A model generated the notes under the pieces. That model saw only the letters and a list, made by a program, of their open reading frames with translations, had not been told where the DNA came from and made no database searches. A stretch of 64,000 bases of DNA from positions 14,686,986-14,750,985 of the forward strand of contig CM025852.1 in assembly GCA_003952965.2 (NCBI GenBank), written 5' to 3'. Below, in pieces: positions 47,298 through 58,172 of this stretch. Position 1 is the stretch's first letter; each line of letters begins with the position of its first letter. The position numbers were made by a program, and so were the translations under genes. Source of the DNA: Morella rubra (lineage: Eukaryota > Streptophyta > Magnoliopsida > Fagales > Myricaceae).

Positions 47298-50296
47298 TAT
47301 ATGGGGGTTGTATAAAAAGTTAGTGAAAATTTTTAATTGTAGAATGATTTTTATGAGAATTTTTTTGAAAGCAAGAAGAGATGATATTTGATGGAATTTT
47401 TTAATGAAAAAGTTATAAATTTGTTAAAAAGTGAGAAGAAAAAAAGATGAAAACAATATTAAAGTTAGCGTGAAAATGTTGAGATTTTGATGTCTGGTTC
47501 TAAAATTCTGAGCATTTTAAAAAATTGTCTTAATTTTTTTTAAAAAAAGTTAATTACCAAACATAAAAATAAAATTGAAACGTTGATATTGCATCTGACA
47601 TGTTCGAGAGTATTCCCGTGTTTGGGAACCCCCACAGCAGGTCGAGAGTTCAGATGAAAGCCCTCCAACACGTTATCCAATTGGAGTAATCGAGGTAATG
47701 TGTTCACATCTGTTTCTGCATAGAAAACAAAAGCCGGACAGAAACAAACAATGTAAATTGGCTGCACTGTCACTGCGTCACGTGCAATCAGCAATTGCGT
47801 CAAATTGGTTTCTGCAGAGCAGAGAACGTGAGGAATGGACTGCTGGCTGCTGCAGTGCGATAACTTTGGCTCTACTGTCACATGCAATCGGCCATTCTCT
47901 GCTTATCAAGTACGAACAGTCAAATACCCCTTTTTATATATGTGGAAAGGGATATATGAGGCTTCCAATTGATTCCGGAAACAGTTTTCCGCAAGCCATC
48001 ATAAATCCTTGTGGGGGCAACTGGCAAGTTCGCATAGTCACTGTCAATGAGCTTTTGACTTAGCGTGTCCTCACTCCTAACTGAACCGGCCGGAGGTTCA
48101 TTCTCCAGACCCGCATGCATCGAGTGTATGCAACGAAAACTGTTTCAAGAGAAGTGTTCACATGAGTTTTCGGCAAAAGGTAGCACTAAATGCACTCTTT
48201 CCCCCCAGCAAACCGGGCAAGTGTTGTCAGCTGAAATTCATCCGAGTCCTCCTCGTTAGGACTTCAAATTATAAACCAAGTTGAATCCTGATTAGGGTTC
48301 TCATAATTGGGTTTTTTTACTTTGCTATGCAACTCAAACCAAATCAAAGCTTGATCCTAGCTAAAAGAAAAAAACAGGAGGTTTTAGTTACGGAGCTAAA
48401 TAATTAAATTGATTAAATATACTTTTCACTCTTCGATTATTGGAGTTCTAACACTTTTCATCTTCAACTGTTAATTTGAACGAAAATTACTATCTTAGTT
48501 CAGTAAAATGATAATTTTACCTTCATATTTTTTTTAATAATTATATTTTTGTATAGGGGTACATTCGTCATTTCATCAAACTAAAATAGTAATTTCTATC
48601 TAAATTAACAGTTGAGAATGAAAAGTGTAAAAGATTTATAGTTGAAGGACGAAATGTAACAAATTAATCTGGAAATAAAGTGTAAGAACTCCAATACTCA
48701 ATAAGCGAAAAATATATTTTTCTCTAATTAAATATCGTTGCTAAAACCCTTATATTAGCACGAGATCGACAGGTTCGTGTTTATTTCAAAATGAATTTGA
48801 ACATGCTCATCATATTTATTGAGTTGGTTAAGTAAAGTAGCATCACCTTTTAGGGTACGCGATGGTTTTGTCTCCTAAAGTCAAAAGTGAGCAATTAATG
48901 TCCTAATTTAGTTCAAAATTTGGATCCGTCCCTATCATTCTAATTGCCACGAAGTTAGGAGTAAATTGACAGGTAAACTCGACAGAGGCACATGGGAACT
49001 TCCATGTCTAGAGAGATTTTTCCAAAGTTCAATGGGTAAAGCGGAAAAAATACCAATTAGTTGGCTCTTATTTTGACGGATTGTCCATTTTCAAACATCA
49101 GGGGTGGATTATGACAATTTGCCTGCCCTGTCTGTCCTGGCTATCTAAGTAAGTTTTGCTTCCTGTTAATTCCTACAAGTCATCTCTAATATTTCCTCCT
49201 CCTATGTAAATGTGCTGCATTCAGCATTTATAATTTCTCCAAGACACGCAGCAAAGTGCTGATTCTTGACAAATTTTTTCTTAAAATTTGGAGATGAACA
49301 GATTATCTTCAGCCAACGAATAAGTTTGAGCTTGGTTTATTCAAGCTTAATGGGTTTAAGTAATTGAGCTGTAAACTTGAGCTCTGGTTAATGAATGAGC
49401 ACGAGCAGACATCTTGATGAACCAAATCTGAGCTATTTGCAAGTAACTGGGTTCATTTTATATACCATTGAACATGATTCAGAAAACTTGGAAGTAAAAA
49501 GCAAGCAGCCCTGATCATAGATAAGTTGCATTGAAAGGGAAGGGAAAAAAGTCAACATCATACTTCCGAAGCAAGTCCTAAGCCCAACCAAAAAATCACA
49601 TAAATTGAAGGGTTATGAACTTATTTGATCCCTAAGTTTTGACCCATTTTAATAATTAGTTCTTGGTTCCAAATTGATCATAAAAGTCTTGAGTTTGGAA
49701 TTTTTATCAAACAAGTACTTTCGTTAAACTTTCATCTATAAAAGTTAATCATAAGTTAGTTCCAATAATAATCATCCAAAACTAAACTCATGTGACTTTT
49801 AATTTGTTTTTTTTAAGTTTTTTTCCTAATTTTTTAAAAACAAACTAAATTATTTAAAAAATATTAGAAAAAAAAAAAGCTTAAAAAAATTATAAGTCAC
49901 ATGATTTTAGTTTTGGGTTACACGTGTCAACTTATGATTGGAACTAATGTGTGAACCATTAACTTTTAAGAATGAAATTTTAAGAAAAGGATTTTTGTGA
50001 CAAAAATTATAAACTTAGGGACCTCTATGATCAATTTGAAAACCGAAGGATGATTTGTTAAAAGGGGTCAAAACCTAAGGACGAAATGGATACTTAACCC
50101 TAAATTGAAACTGATGGATAACTTTCTATCATAATTTTGAATCATAATTTATGATCTCACAAACCCACTTCTAATCTAATGTTAGTTTTCACTTTAACCT
50201 TAGGTTGAGTGGTTTGTTAGTTAAAATGATACATAGTTTGCTTCTAAGCAATTTTGGGAGGCCGTTTCCTATTTGGGGATCAAACCTCAATTAAGG
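47298..50296. repeat. Right arm mirror of 44241-47239
   Basis: Inverse copy of the unclassified sequence (47298..48406), MITE 2 (48407..48722), 48723..49603, MITE 1 (49604..50096) and 50097..50296. Its TATA-like motif is on the minus strand at about 47931-47944, also pointing at the centre. Confidence 0.9.
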
Positions 50297-51102
50297 AAGA
50301 GAATCTCCGGATAGCTAGCCAAGTGAGCACTTGGAAAAGGGTAACAGCAGCAATAATAACTCCATGAACCAAGTTTGACCCTCAACCTACCCCAAGGGCC
50401 CTTTGGAACAAGCCATACCTTATAAAAAGTACTCATTTAAATACTTTAATGGCTCAAGGTTTCTTGCATGGGGAAAAACACAAACACTTCCAATCGTAAA
50501 ACTACATTCCCCGCTTGCAGAGAGGATCAGCTCCTGCAAACTGCAAGTGACATCATGACACGAACAATTTCAGGGCAGGACTATCAGGGAACGACCTTGA
50601 TACATTGTGTGTGAAACCAATACCAAATATTGCAATAGAGATAGCCAAATGAATCATGCGTGGCATCATTGTGGAAAATTTATTGTAAGCTAGTGTAGAG
50701 GATAATATATCAAGGGTAACAAAAAGTTGAAAAATGATCATAAAAGAGAGCTGGATTCTTCTAATCCACTTTTTCAAGCCAATGCCAATGCCAATGACAG
50801 TAACTCTAAGTCCAATCAGTAAAGCATCCTTCCTCGTGTAACCGAAAGGTCCCCACAGAAGAAACAAGAAAAAAGTCATGAAAGAAACTACTATAGTGCC
50901 TTCTTCTTGTTTTGTTCTTCTTTTCAGCTTCCAAATTCACAACATTGAAACCCGGAATCATCACTTCTATCTTTCACTTAATGCACCTTATCATTTGAAC
51001 TAGCAACACTCCTCTGCAGAAAAGACAAGGACAAACAATACTCAGCATTTACCGAAATTTACAGCTTGTTCTCTCAAACTGTCTCTCTCTCTCGTGTGTG
51101 TG
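50297..51102 (-). pseudogene. DAC-like pseudogene tail, right arm
   Basis: Exact-looking mirror of 43435..44240, with the same broken splice sites. Because the identical defects are shared, they predate the palindrome. It ends at GTGTG (51098-51102), the inverse of the CACAC target site, next to the Athila LTR. Confidence 0.9.
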
Positions 51103-52446
51103 TGATTAGGTGATAAAAATGGGTTACAAAAAGTGCCAAAATGCCTAAGTGTGACATATTACTATGTATAAATGCCTAAGTTTACAAAGAGATTTTGAAA
51201 AGGCTTGAAATTAATGTAAGTTGCATTTTTGTGCTTAAAAAGAATATAATAATCCATTCACTAACTCTTTGTCAATGTGCAGGAGGGCATTTTTGTCCAC
51301 AAAAATGAGCATTCACGTTAATTGAAAGGAGCTAAAGATAAGAGGGCAAATAAGGAAAAATAAAAAGAAAAGAGAAAGGATTCTGTTGCGATTTGGGGGA
51401 AGGACGTCGACCAAAGCATGGAGGGGAAGAAAAGAGAGGGTGCTGCGTGTGGAGAGGAGGAATGGAGCGCGTGGAAGAAATGGGGAGCTGGCCATTTTTC
51501 TGATATAGTCTCTCGACTAGATGGAGAAAAGGGGTGGTTGTTTTTGCTATATTTTTTTCCTTTATCTTTTCTCTCGAAACTTCTTGCTGCTGTGTTTGAT
51601 GGGTTTCTCAGTACCAAAAACTTGGGTTTTGGTTTTATCTTGCATCGATTCGAGATTGTAAATTGATGGAAATGTTCTATTTTCAATTTCATTGTCGTTC
51701 ATCATTTAGAGAGACGATTTTCGTTTGAAAACTGTTGAAATTCTTGAAATGGGTATTTTGTAGACTCTTGGCACAATCTACTCCGTTTATGGGTAAGATT
51801 TCATTAAGTCATTATTTGCCTAAAATCTCTCTTATGGATGATGAATCTATTCATTCTTTGATAGTTTGTGGAGTTTAATCTCTTTTATTTTCCAGTTATT
51901 GAATCCTTGATTGGAGAAGTAACTGAGTAACTTTAGCTCGATGATATTAATTTTAGATTGAGAATCGGTTTTGGTAAAATCAAAGCTCAAGTATCTTTTT
52001 AAATCTCTTTTCAGCAGACTTTTATTTGTCCTCAAAAATTGCTTATGCGCTTTTGAATTACCTGCAACTTTGAATCTTGCGACTCATTTGAATTGCCTTT
52101 GAATCTTGCATTTCTTTTCAATTAACGTAATTCCTTTCTTTTACTTTTTGCCAATTTATTTTCCTTTTATTTCGTTTTTTTTTTACTCTCTTTTTGTTGT
52201 TTACGTTAACATTGCGTTTCCTTTCTTTTTGTTTTCCCTTTTGTCTTTTCTTCACTTATTTCTATTTCACGTTAGCTTTCCTTTTCTTTCTTTTATTTTG
52301 TTTTGTTTTGTTTTGTTTTTGTTTTTATTTGTTTGTTTAGCCTTCTCTGTAACATTTGTCCCTGTGGAAATCGATCTTGGGACTTAACCTTTGTTTACAA
52401 CTTGACAACTCTTGCACTTGAGAGTAATTCTTTTGTGAGCCAATCA
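51103..52446 (+). repeat. Athila 5' LTR (right arm)
   Basis: Mirror of 42100..43434 except for a patch at about 52262-52370. There it instead resembles the left element's other LTR (longer TTTTG array, extra AGC before TTTCC). Confidence 0.92.
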
Positions 52447-52452
52447 TGTTTT

Positions 52453-52469
52453 TGGTGCCGTTGCAGGGG
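52453..52469 (+). promoter_or_regulatory. Athila primer binding site, right arm
   Basis: TGGTGCCGTTGCAGGGG, complementary to the tRNA-Asp 3' end with two mismatches to the usual Athila site. Confidence 0.85.
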
Positions 52470-52591
52470 ACAATAGGTGTTCAACGAAGAAATTTTGCTG
52501 GAAGGAAAGAATTTCTAGCACTTTGAACCTCTTCACAGTTTTGGTGACTTCTAAACTTTTACTGAACTTGTTAATTTGTTAGTCTAATTGG

Positions 52592-54252
52592 TTGTTTATG
52601 TCTATTTGGGTTTGGGATAGCACAAATCGTTTGGTTAGATCTGAATCAATTAGTTCTTCTGAATTTGTGTCCATATCTTTTAATTCATCATCTGAAACCC
52701 AAAGCACCATGGCTGAAAACGAGGTATTTGACATTCAAAATAGAACACTTAGAGATTACTTGCATCCTATTAGGACTAGCACTCCCTCATGCATCATCCA
52801 ACCTTTGAATCCTAATAATTTTAACTTCAAAATTGGAATGATTCCTCTTTTACCCCATTTTCATGGCATGGAATCAGAAAATCCATATTTGCATGTGAAA
52901 GAATTTGAAGAGGTGTGCTCTACCTTTTTAGATCAAACATGTACTGAAGAGATAATTAGATTGAAATTGTTCCCATTTTCATTAAAGGATAAAGCCAAAA
53001 CATGGCTGAATTCTTTAAGATCGAGATCTATAGGCACATGGCAAGAGATGCAAATCAAGTTTCTGAAAAAAAATTTCCCAATACATAGGACAAATGCATT
53101 GAAAAGACAAATCATGAATTTTGCCCAAACAGAATCTGAAACTTTTTACCAATGTTGGGAAAGATTCAAGGATCTTTTAAATTCTTGTCCGCATCATGGT
53201 TATGAAAATTGGCGTGTTATCAGTTTTTTCTATGAAAGTGTGACTCCTAAAATGCGCCAATTTGTTGAAACTATGTGTAATGGAGAATTTTTCAGTAAGG
53301 AACCCGATGATGCTTTTGAGTACTCCGATTATTTGGCTGAAAATGCACAATCATGGGACACTACTGATGTGTATGATAGATCTAGAAGAGTTGAGTCAGA
53401 AAATGGTAGATATTCCTTGAAAGAAGAAGATGATTTGCATGCTAAGCTTACTTTGTTAACTAGAAAGATTGATGCCATGGAATTGAAAAAGGTTAATGAG
53501 GTACATGCTACACCCACAATTCATGAATCATGTAGTATTTGTGAGGATAATTCGCATTCCACAAAAGATTGTCCTGCAATTCCTGCTTTTAAAGAAGTAT
53601 TAATGGATAAATCCAATGAAGTTAACATGGTTTTCAAGCCTTTTTCTAGTCCTTATTCAAATACTTATAATTCAGGTTGGAGGAACCATCCAAATTTTAA
53701 TTGGAGGAGTGAACAACACCAAGTACTGAACCCCACAACTGCCGGATCCTCCCAATGCATGCAGCAACCAGCCCCATTGTAAAAGAATGGCTTGGAGGAC
53801 ACAGTTCAGCAGCTGTCCACCACCTTGCAACAGTTCATGCAAGGACAAGCCACCATCAACAATCAAAATTCACAAGCCATCAATGACATCAGAGGGACTT
53901 TAACCAAGCTACCATAGCGTGGAGCTCTTAGGAGAAAAACAAGTTTCCCTCACAGCCTCAACCAAACCCACAACATAAAGTGCAACAGTTTCAAACTGTT
54001 GCAGAAGCATCCAATGTCAAGAATGTGGAGGCAATCACCACCTTGAGGAGTGGTAAGGTGGTAGACATACCTGCACATGGTTCAGATAAAGCTGGTATGG
54101 TTTCTAAGCCTACTCCAAATGAGGACTCTCAACACTTTGCTGAAACTGAAAATTCTGTTAAAAACATTCCATATGTTATACCAGCACCTTTCCCTCAAAG
54201 ATTAGCTTCTTTGCACAAGGATAAACACCACGCTGAAATCCTAGAGATTTAA
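52592..54252 (+). pseudogene. Athila gag, right arm
   Basis: Same 396-residue open frame (52592..53782) and broken tail (53980..54252) as the left copy. A 1-bp deletion near 53912 is the only difference I noticed. Confidence 0.9.
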
Positions 54253-54349
54253 GTTAGGATAAACCATACCATTGTTAGATGCTATCTAACAAGTTCTTGC
54301 TTATGCTAAATTTCTTAAGGATTTATGCATCGTAAAAAGGAAACTGAAT

Positions 54350-57300
54350 GTGCAAAAGAAGGCTTTCCTTACAAAGCAGGTTAGTGCCATTATCCAGAAT
54401 AATACCCCACCCAAATACAAAGATCCTGGATCCCCAACCATTGCTTGTGTTATAGGGAGTTTAAAAATAGGCCATGGTTTGTTAGATTTAAGCTATAGTG
54501 TGAATTTGCTGCCCTATAATGTTTATGAACAGCTTGGTTTGGGTGAATTAAAATCCACTTCCATCATTTTACAGCTAGCTGATCGATCTATCAAAATACC
54601 GAGAGGTGTTGTGGAGGATGTCCTAGTTCAAGTGAATAAGTTCTTTTATCCAGTAGACTTTGTAGTTCTTGATGTTCATTTGACATCCCCTTCCTCTTTC
54701 CAAGCACCTGTGATCCTTAGAAGACCATTTCTTGCTACTTCAAATGCTTTAATCAATTGTAGAAGTGGTATCTTGAAGTTGAGTTTCGGTAACATGACTT
54801 TAGAGCTTAACATTTTTAATCTTTGCAGGTAACCTCAAGAACCTGAGGAGATGCAAGAGGTTAACATGTTGGAAACAATTTTTGAGGAGAATAGTTGTTT
54901 AGCCGACTAGGCCATAGTTTTACAAGCTAATTTGATTGATGATTTGGAGCAATTTGGGACAACTATTAACATTTCTCATGTTTCCTCAGCAGGTACCAGA
55001 TTTGATTCATAGTGGAAGCTGAAATTTGAGCAGCTCCCACCCTTGACAACTTCACTAAAATCGTCCACTGATGAAACTCCAAATTTAGAGATGAAACCAC
55101 TACCCTCGGATATCAAGTATGCATACTTCGAGCCAAACAACACATTTCTAGTAGTAGTTTCATCCCAACTCACTCCAAATCAAGAAGGTAAGTTGTTGGA
55201 AGTATTAAGGAAGCACAAGGGTGCTATTGGCTGGACACTTAGAGATATAAAAGGTATAAGTCCTCTCATTTGTACTCATAAGATTTATTTAGAAAAGAAT
55301 GCTAAAACCTCAAAGGAGATGCAAAGAAGGCTGAACCCAACTTTGAAAGAGGTAGTTAAGAAAGAGGTATTGAAGCTACTAGAAGTGGGAATAATTTACC
55401 CAATTTCGGACAGCAAGTGGGTAAGCCCTGTTCAAGTAGTTCCAAAAAAATCAGGGCTGGCCATTGTAAAAAATGAACAAAATGAGTTGATTCCCTCTAG
55501 AATAGCTTCAGGTTGGCGCATGTGTATAGATTATAGGAAGTTAAATGCAGCCACTAGGAAAGATCACTTTCCTTTACCCTTTCTTGATCAAGTTTTGGAA
55601 AAAGTTTCAGGTCATGCCTTCTATTGTTTCTTAGATGGTTTTTCCGAGTATTATCAAATAGAAATAGAAAAAACCACTTTTACTTGCCCTTTTGGTGCTT
55701 TTGCATTTAGGAGGATGCCATTTGGATTGTGTAATGCACCTACCACCTTTCAAAGATGTATGCTTAGTATTTTTAGTGATATGATTGAAAACATCTTGGA
55801 AGTGTTTATGGATGATTTTTCAGTATTTGGTAGCTCCTTTGATGACTGTCTAACCAATTTGCAAGCTATTTTGGCCAGGTGTGAAGAGAAATGGTTGCTG
55901 CTCAATTGGGAAAAATGTCATTTTTTGGTGTAACAAGGCATAGTCCTTGGGCATATTGTTTCAGCTAAAGGCATTGAAGTAGATAGGGCTAAGATTGAAC
56001 TGATTTCTAATCTTCCCGCTCTGAAATCAGTAAAGGACATTAGATCATTCTTAGGACATGCTGGTTTTTATAGGAGATTTATCAAAAATTTCAGTTCCAT
56101 TTCTAGGCCTTTATGTCAATTGCTCATGAATGATGTTGTGTTCAATTGGAATTCTGACTGTCAAAGTGCATTTGAGAAACTGAAATATCTGCTCACATTA
56201 GCCTCCATCATGCAACCTCCTGATTGGACACTCCCTTTTGAAATAATGTGCGATGCTAGTGATTTTGCCATAGGTGCTGTACTTGGACAGTGTAAGGACA
56301 AACTTCCACATGTTATATATTATGCTAGTAGAACTTTAAATGGAGCTCAAAAAAATTACTCCACTACAGAAAAGGAATTACTAGTTGTAGTATTTGCATT
56401 GGATAAGTTTAGGACTTACATACTTGGTTCTCCGGTGGTTATTTTCACTGACCATGCAGCCTTGAAGTATTTGCTCTCGAAGAAGGATGCTAAGCCACGA
56501 TTGATTCGATGGATTCTCCTCCTTCAAGAGTTCAACATCATCATTAAGGATAAGAAGGGGGTTGAGAATGTAGTTGCTGACCACTTGTCTAGAATTACAT
56601 TCTCTGATTCTACTCAAACACCTCCTATTCATGATTATTTTCCTGATGAGCAACTATTTGTTGTTGAATCTCTCCCATGGTTTGTTGACATTGTTAATTT
56701 CTTGGTCATAGGTAAAACTTCACCTCATTGGACTGCACGAGACATCAAACGATTTAAACAAGAGGCTAAGTCTTTCTTTTATGATGACCCATATTTGTTT
56801 AAATATTGTTCTGATCAACTCATTCGAAAATGTATGCCTAATGAGGAGATAACTGCCATTCTTAATTTCTGTCATACTGAAGCTTGCGGAGGTCACTTTT
56901 CTGCCTATAAAACAATTGCTAAAATTCTGCAAAGTGGCTTCTATTGGCCTCATATGTTCAAAGACACTTACAACTTTTGTAAGACTTGCGAACAATGCTA
57001 GAAATTAGGTGGAATTACTAAGAGAAACACGATGCCTTTGCAACCTGTTTTAATGGTTGAGATATTTGATTGTTGGGGCTGGATTTCATGGGACCTTTCC
57101 CTTCCTCTTTCGGTTATTTATACATTCTTATAGCTGTGGACTATGTTTCTAAGTGGATTGAAGCCATTCCATGTAAAATAAATGACCACCAAGTTGTGCT
57201 CAAGTTCTTGAAAGAGAACATTTTTGCTAGATTCGGCATTCCTAGGGCTGTCATTAGTGATAAAGGAACACATTTTTGTAATACACCCTTTGCTGCACTC

Positions 57301-57908
57301 ATGAAGAAATATGGTATTCATCATAAAGTTTCCACTGCATACCACCCTCAAACCAATGGCCAAGTCGAATTAGCTAATAGGGAAATCAAACACATCTTAG
57401 AAAAAACTGTGAATCCCACTAGGAAAGATTGGTCTTTGCGATTGAATGATGCATTATGGGCTTATAGGACAGCTTATAAATCTATACTTGGTATGTCCCC
57501 TATAGGCTTGTTTATGGTAAAGCATGTCATCTTCCTGTTGAGCTTGAACATAAAGCATACTAGGCCATTAAAAAGTTTAATTTTGACATTGATCAAGCTG
57601 GAACTTTGCGAAAATTACAAATATCTGAGTTGGAGGAAATAAGGAGAGATGCCTATGACAATGCCAAGCTGTCCAAAGAGCGAATGAAAATCCTACATGA
57701 CAAGCACATCCAGAGGAAGAGCTTTGACCAAATCAGCAAGTTTTGCTATACAATTCTAAGCTTCATCTTTTTCCAGGGAAATTAAGGTCTAGGTGGAATG
57801 GTCCATATCTTGTTAAAACCTTTTATCCACATGGTGCTATTGAGGTGATTAACCCTCAAAATGGAAATATTTTCAAAGTAAATGGACAAAGGCTCAAACC
57901 TTTTCTGA
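54350..57908 (+). pseudogene. Athila pol, right arm
   Basis: Protease 54350..54832, RT 55043..55933, RNase H and zinc finger 56120..57001, integrase core 57070..57642, then the C-terminal region. It shares the stops of the left copy (55931-55933 and 56999-57001). It differs by Q-to-R in the RNase H-integrase linker, S-to-G in the integrase, and a 1-bp deletion at about 57729. Confidence 0.9.
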
Positions 57909-57989
57909 TAGTAGCAGCAAGACCCCAGTTTGGACATCTTTTCATTTACTCTATTTTTGTTGAATGAAGTCATCTTCACAGGCCAGGTA

Positions 57990-58172
57990 CGACCTTCCAT
58001 AAATTAGGCTACCAAAATTGTGCCCATGACCACGAGAATTGATTTTGAGCACAGCAAGGGAAAGCTTCATCACGGATTCTCTATATTGGAGACCTATGAT
58101 TATGGTGGAGAATAACCTTGAATGGCTATGCCACTAACCCTCAAGCAAAGTAACTATGACCAACTGAGCTCA
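57990..58172. other. Filler sequence at the palindrome's outer junction
   Basis: About 180 bp (from GACCTTCC to GAGCTCA) without similarity to Athila or to anything else in the window. It lies between the truncated right-arm Athila and the start of another Athila fragment. Confidence 0.7.

Larger units (their letters stand above)
36636..57909. repeat. Giant near-perfect palindrome (two arms of about 10.6 kb)
   Basis: Positions x and 94537-x are complementary from the centre out to about 42100/52440; beyond that the sum is 94545-94546 because of small indels. All mirrored frames I compared have identical translations except two residues (Q/R in TA(Q/R)DIKRF; S/G in SIL(S/G)MSP). Other visible differences are an indel-rich patch in the LTR (52262-52370), single-base gaps near 53912 and 57729, and minor mismatches beside the central spacer. 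Contents from the centre: unclassified sequence, two foldback MITEs, the DAC-like pseudogene tail and an Athila element. Confidence 0.93.
51103..57989 (+). mobile_element. Athila retrotransposon, right arm copy, 3' truncated
   Basis: 5' LTR 51103..52446, PBS 52453..52469, gag from 52592 (inner start 52709) to 54252, and pol 54350 to 57908. It mirrors the left element up to about 57909. From there to about 57989 only fragments of the 3' region remain, with several deletions. There is no 3' LTR of its own: the next LTR belongs to another fragment, and the base context after it does not match the GTGTG target flank. Confidence 0.92.

Noticed and set aside
46278-48259. Mirrored open frames of 64-121 codons around the palindrome centre as conserved genes
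   Set aside because: Their identity between arms follows from the palindrome itself. They overlap on both strands, match no family and lack supporting context.
52106-52387. Phe-rich ORFs in the LTRs (also 34132-34404 and 42125-42307)
   Set aside because: They arise from T-rich arrays in Athila LTRs.
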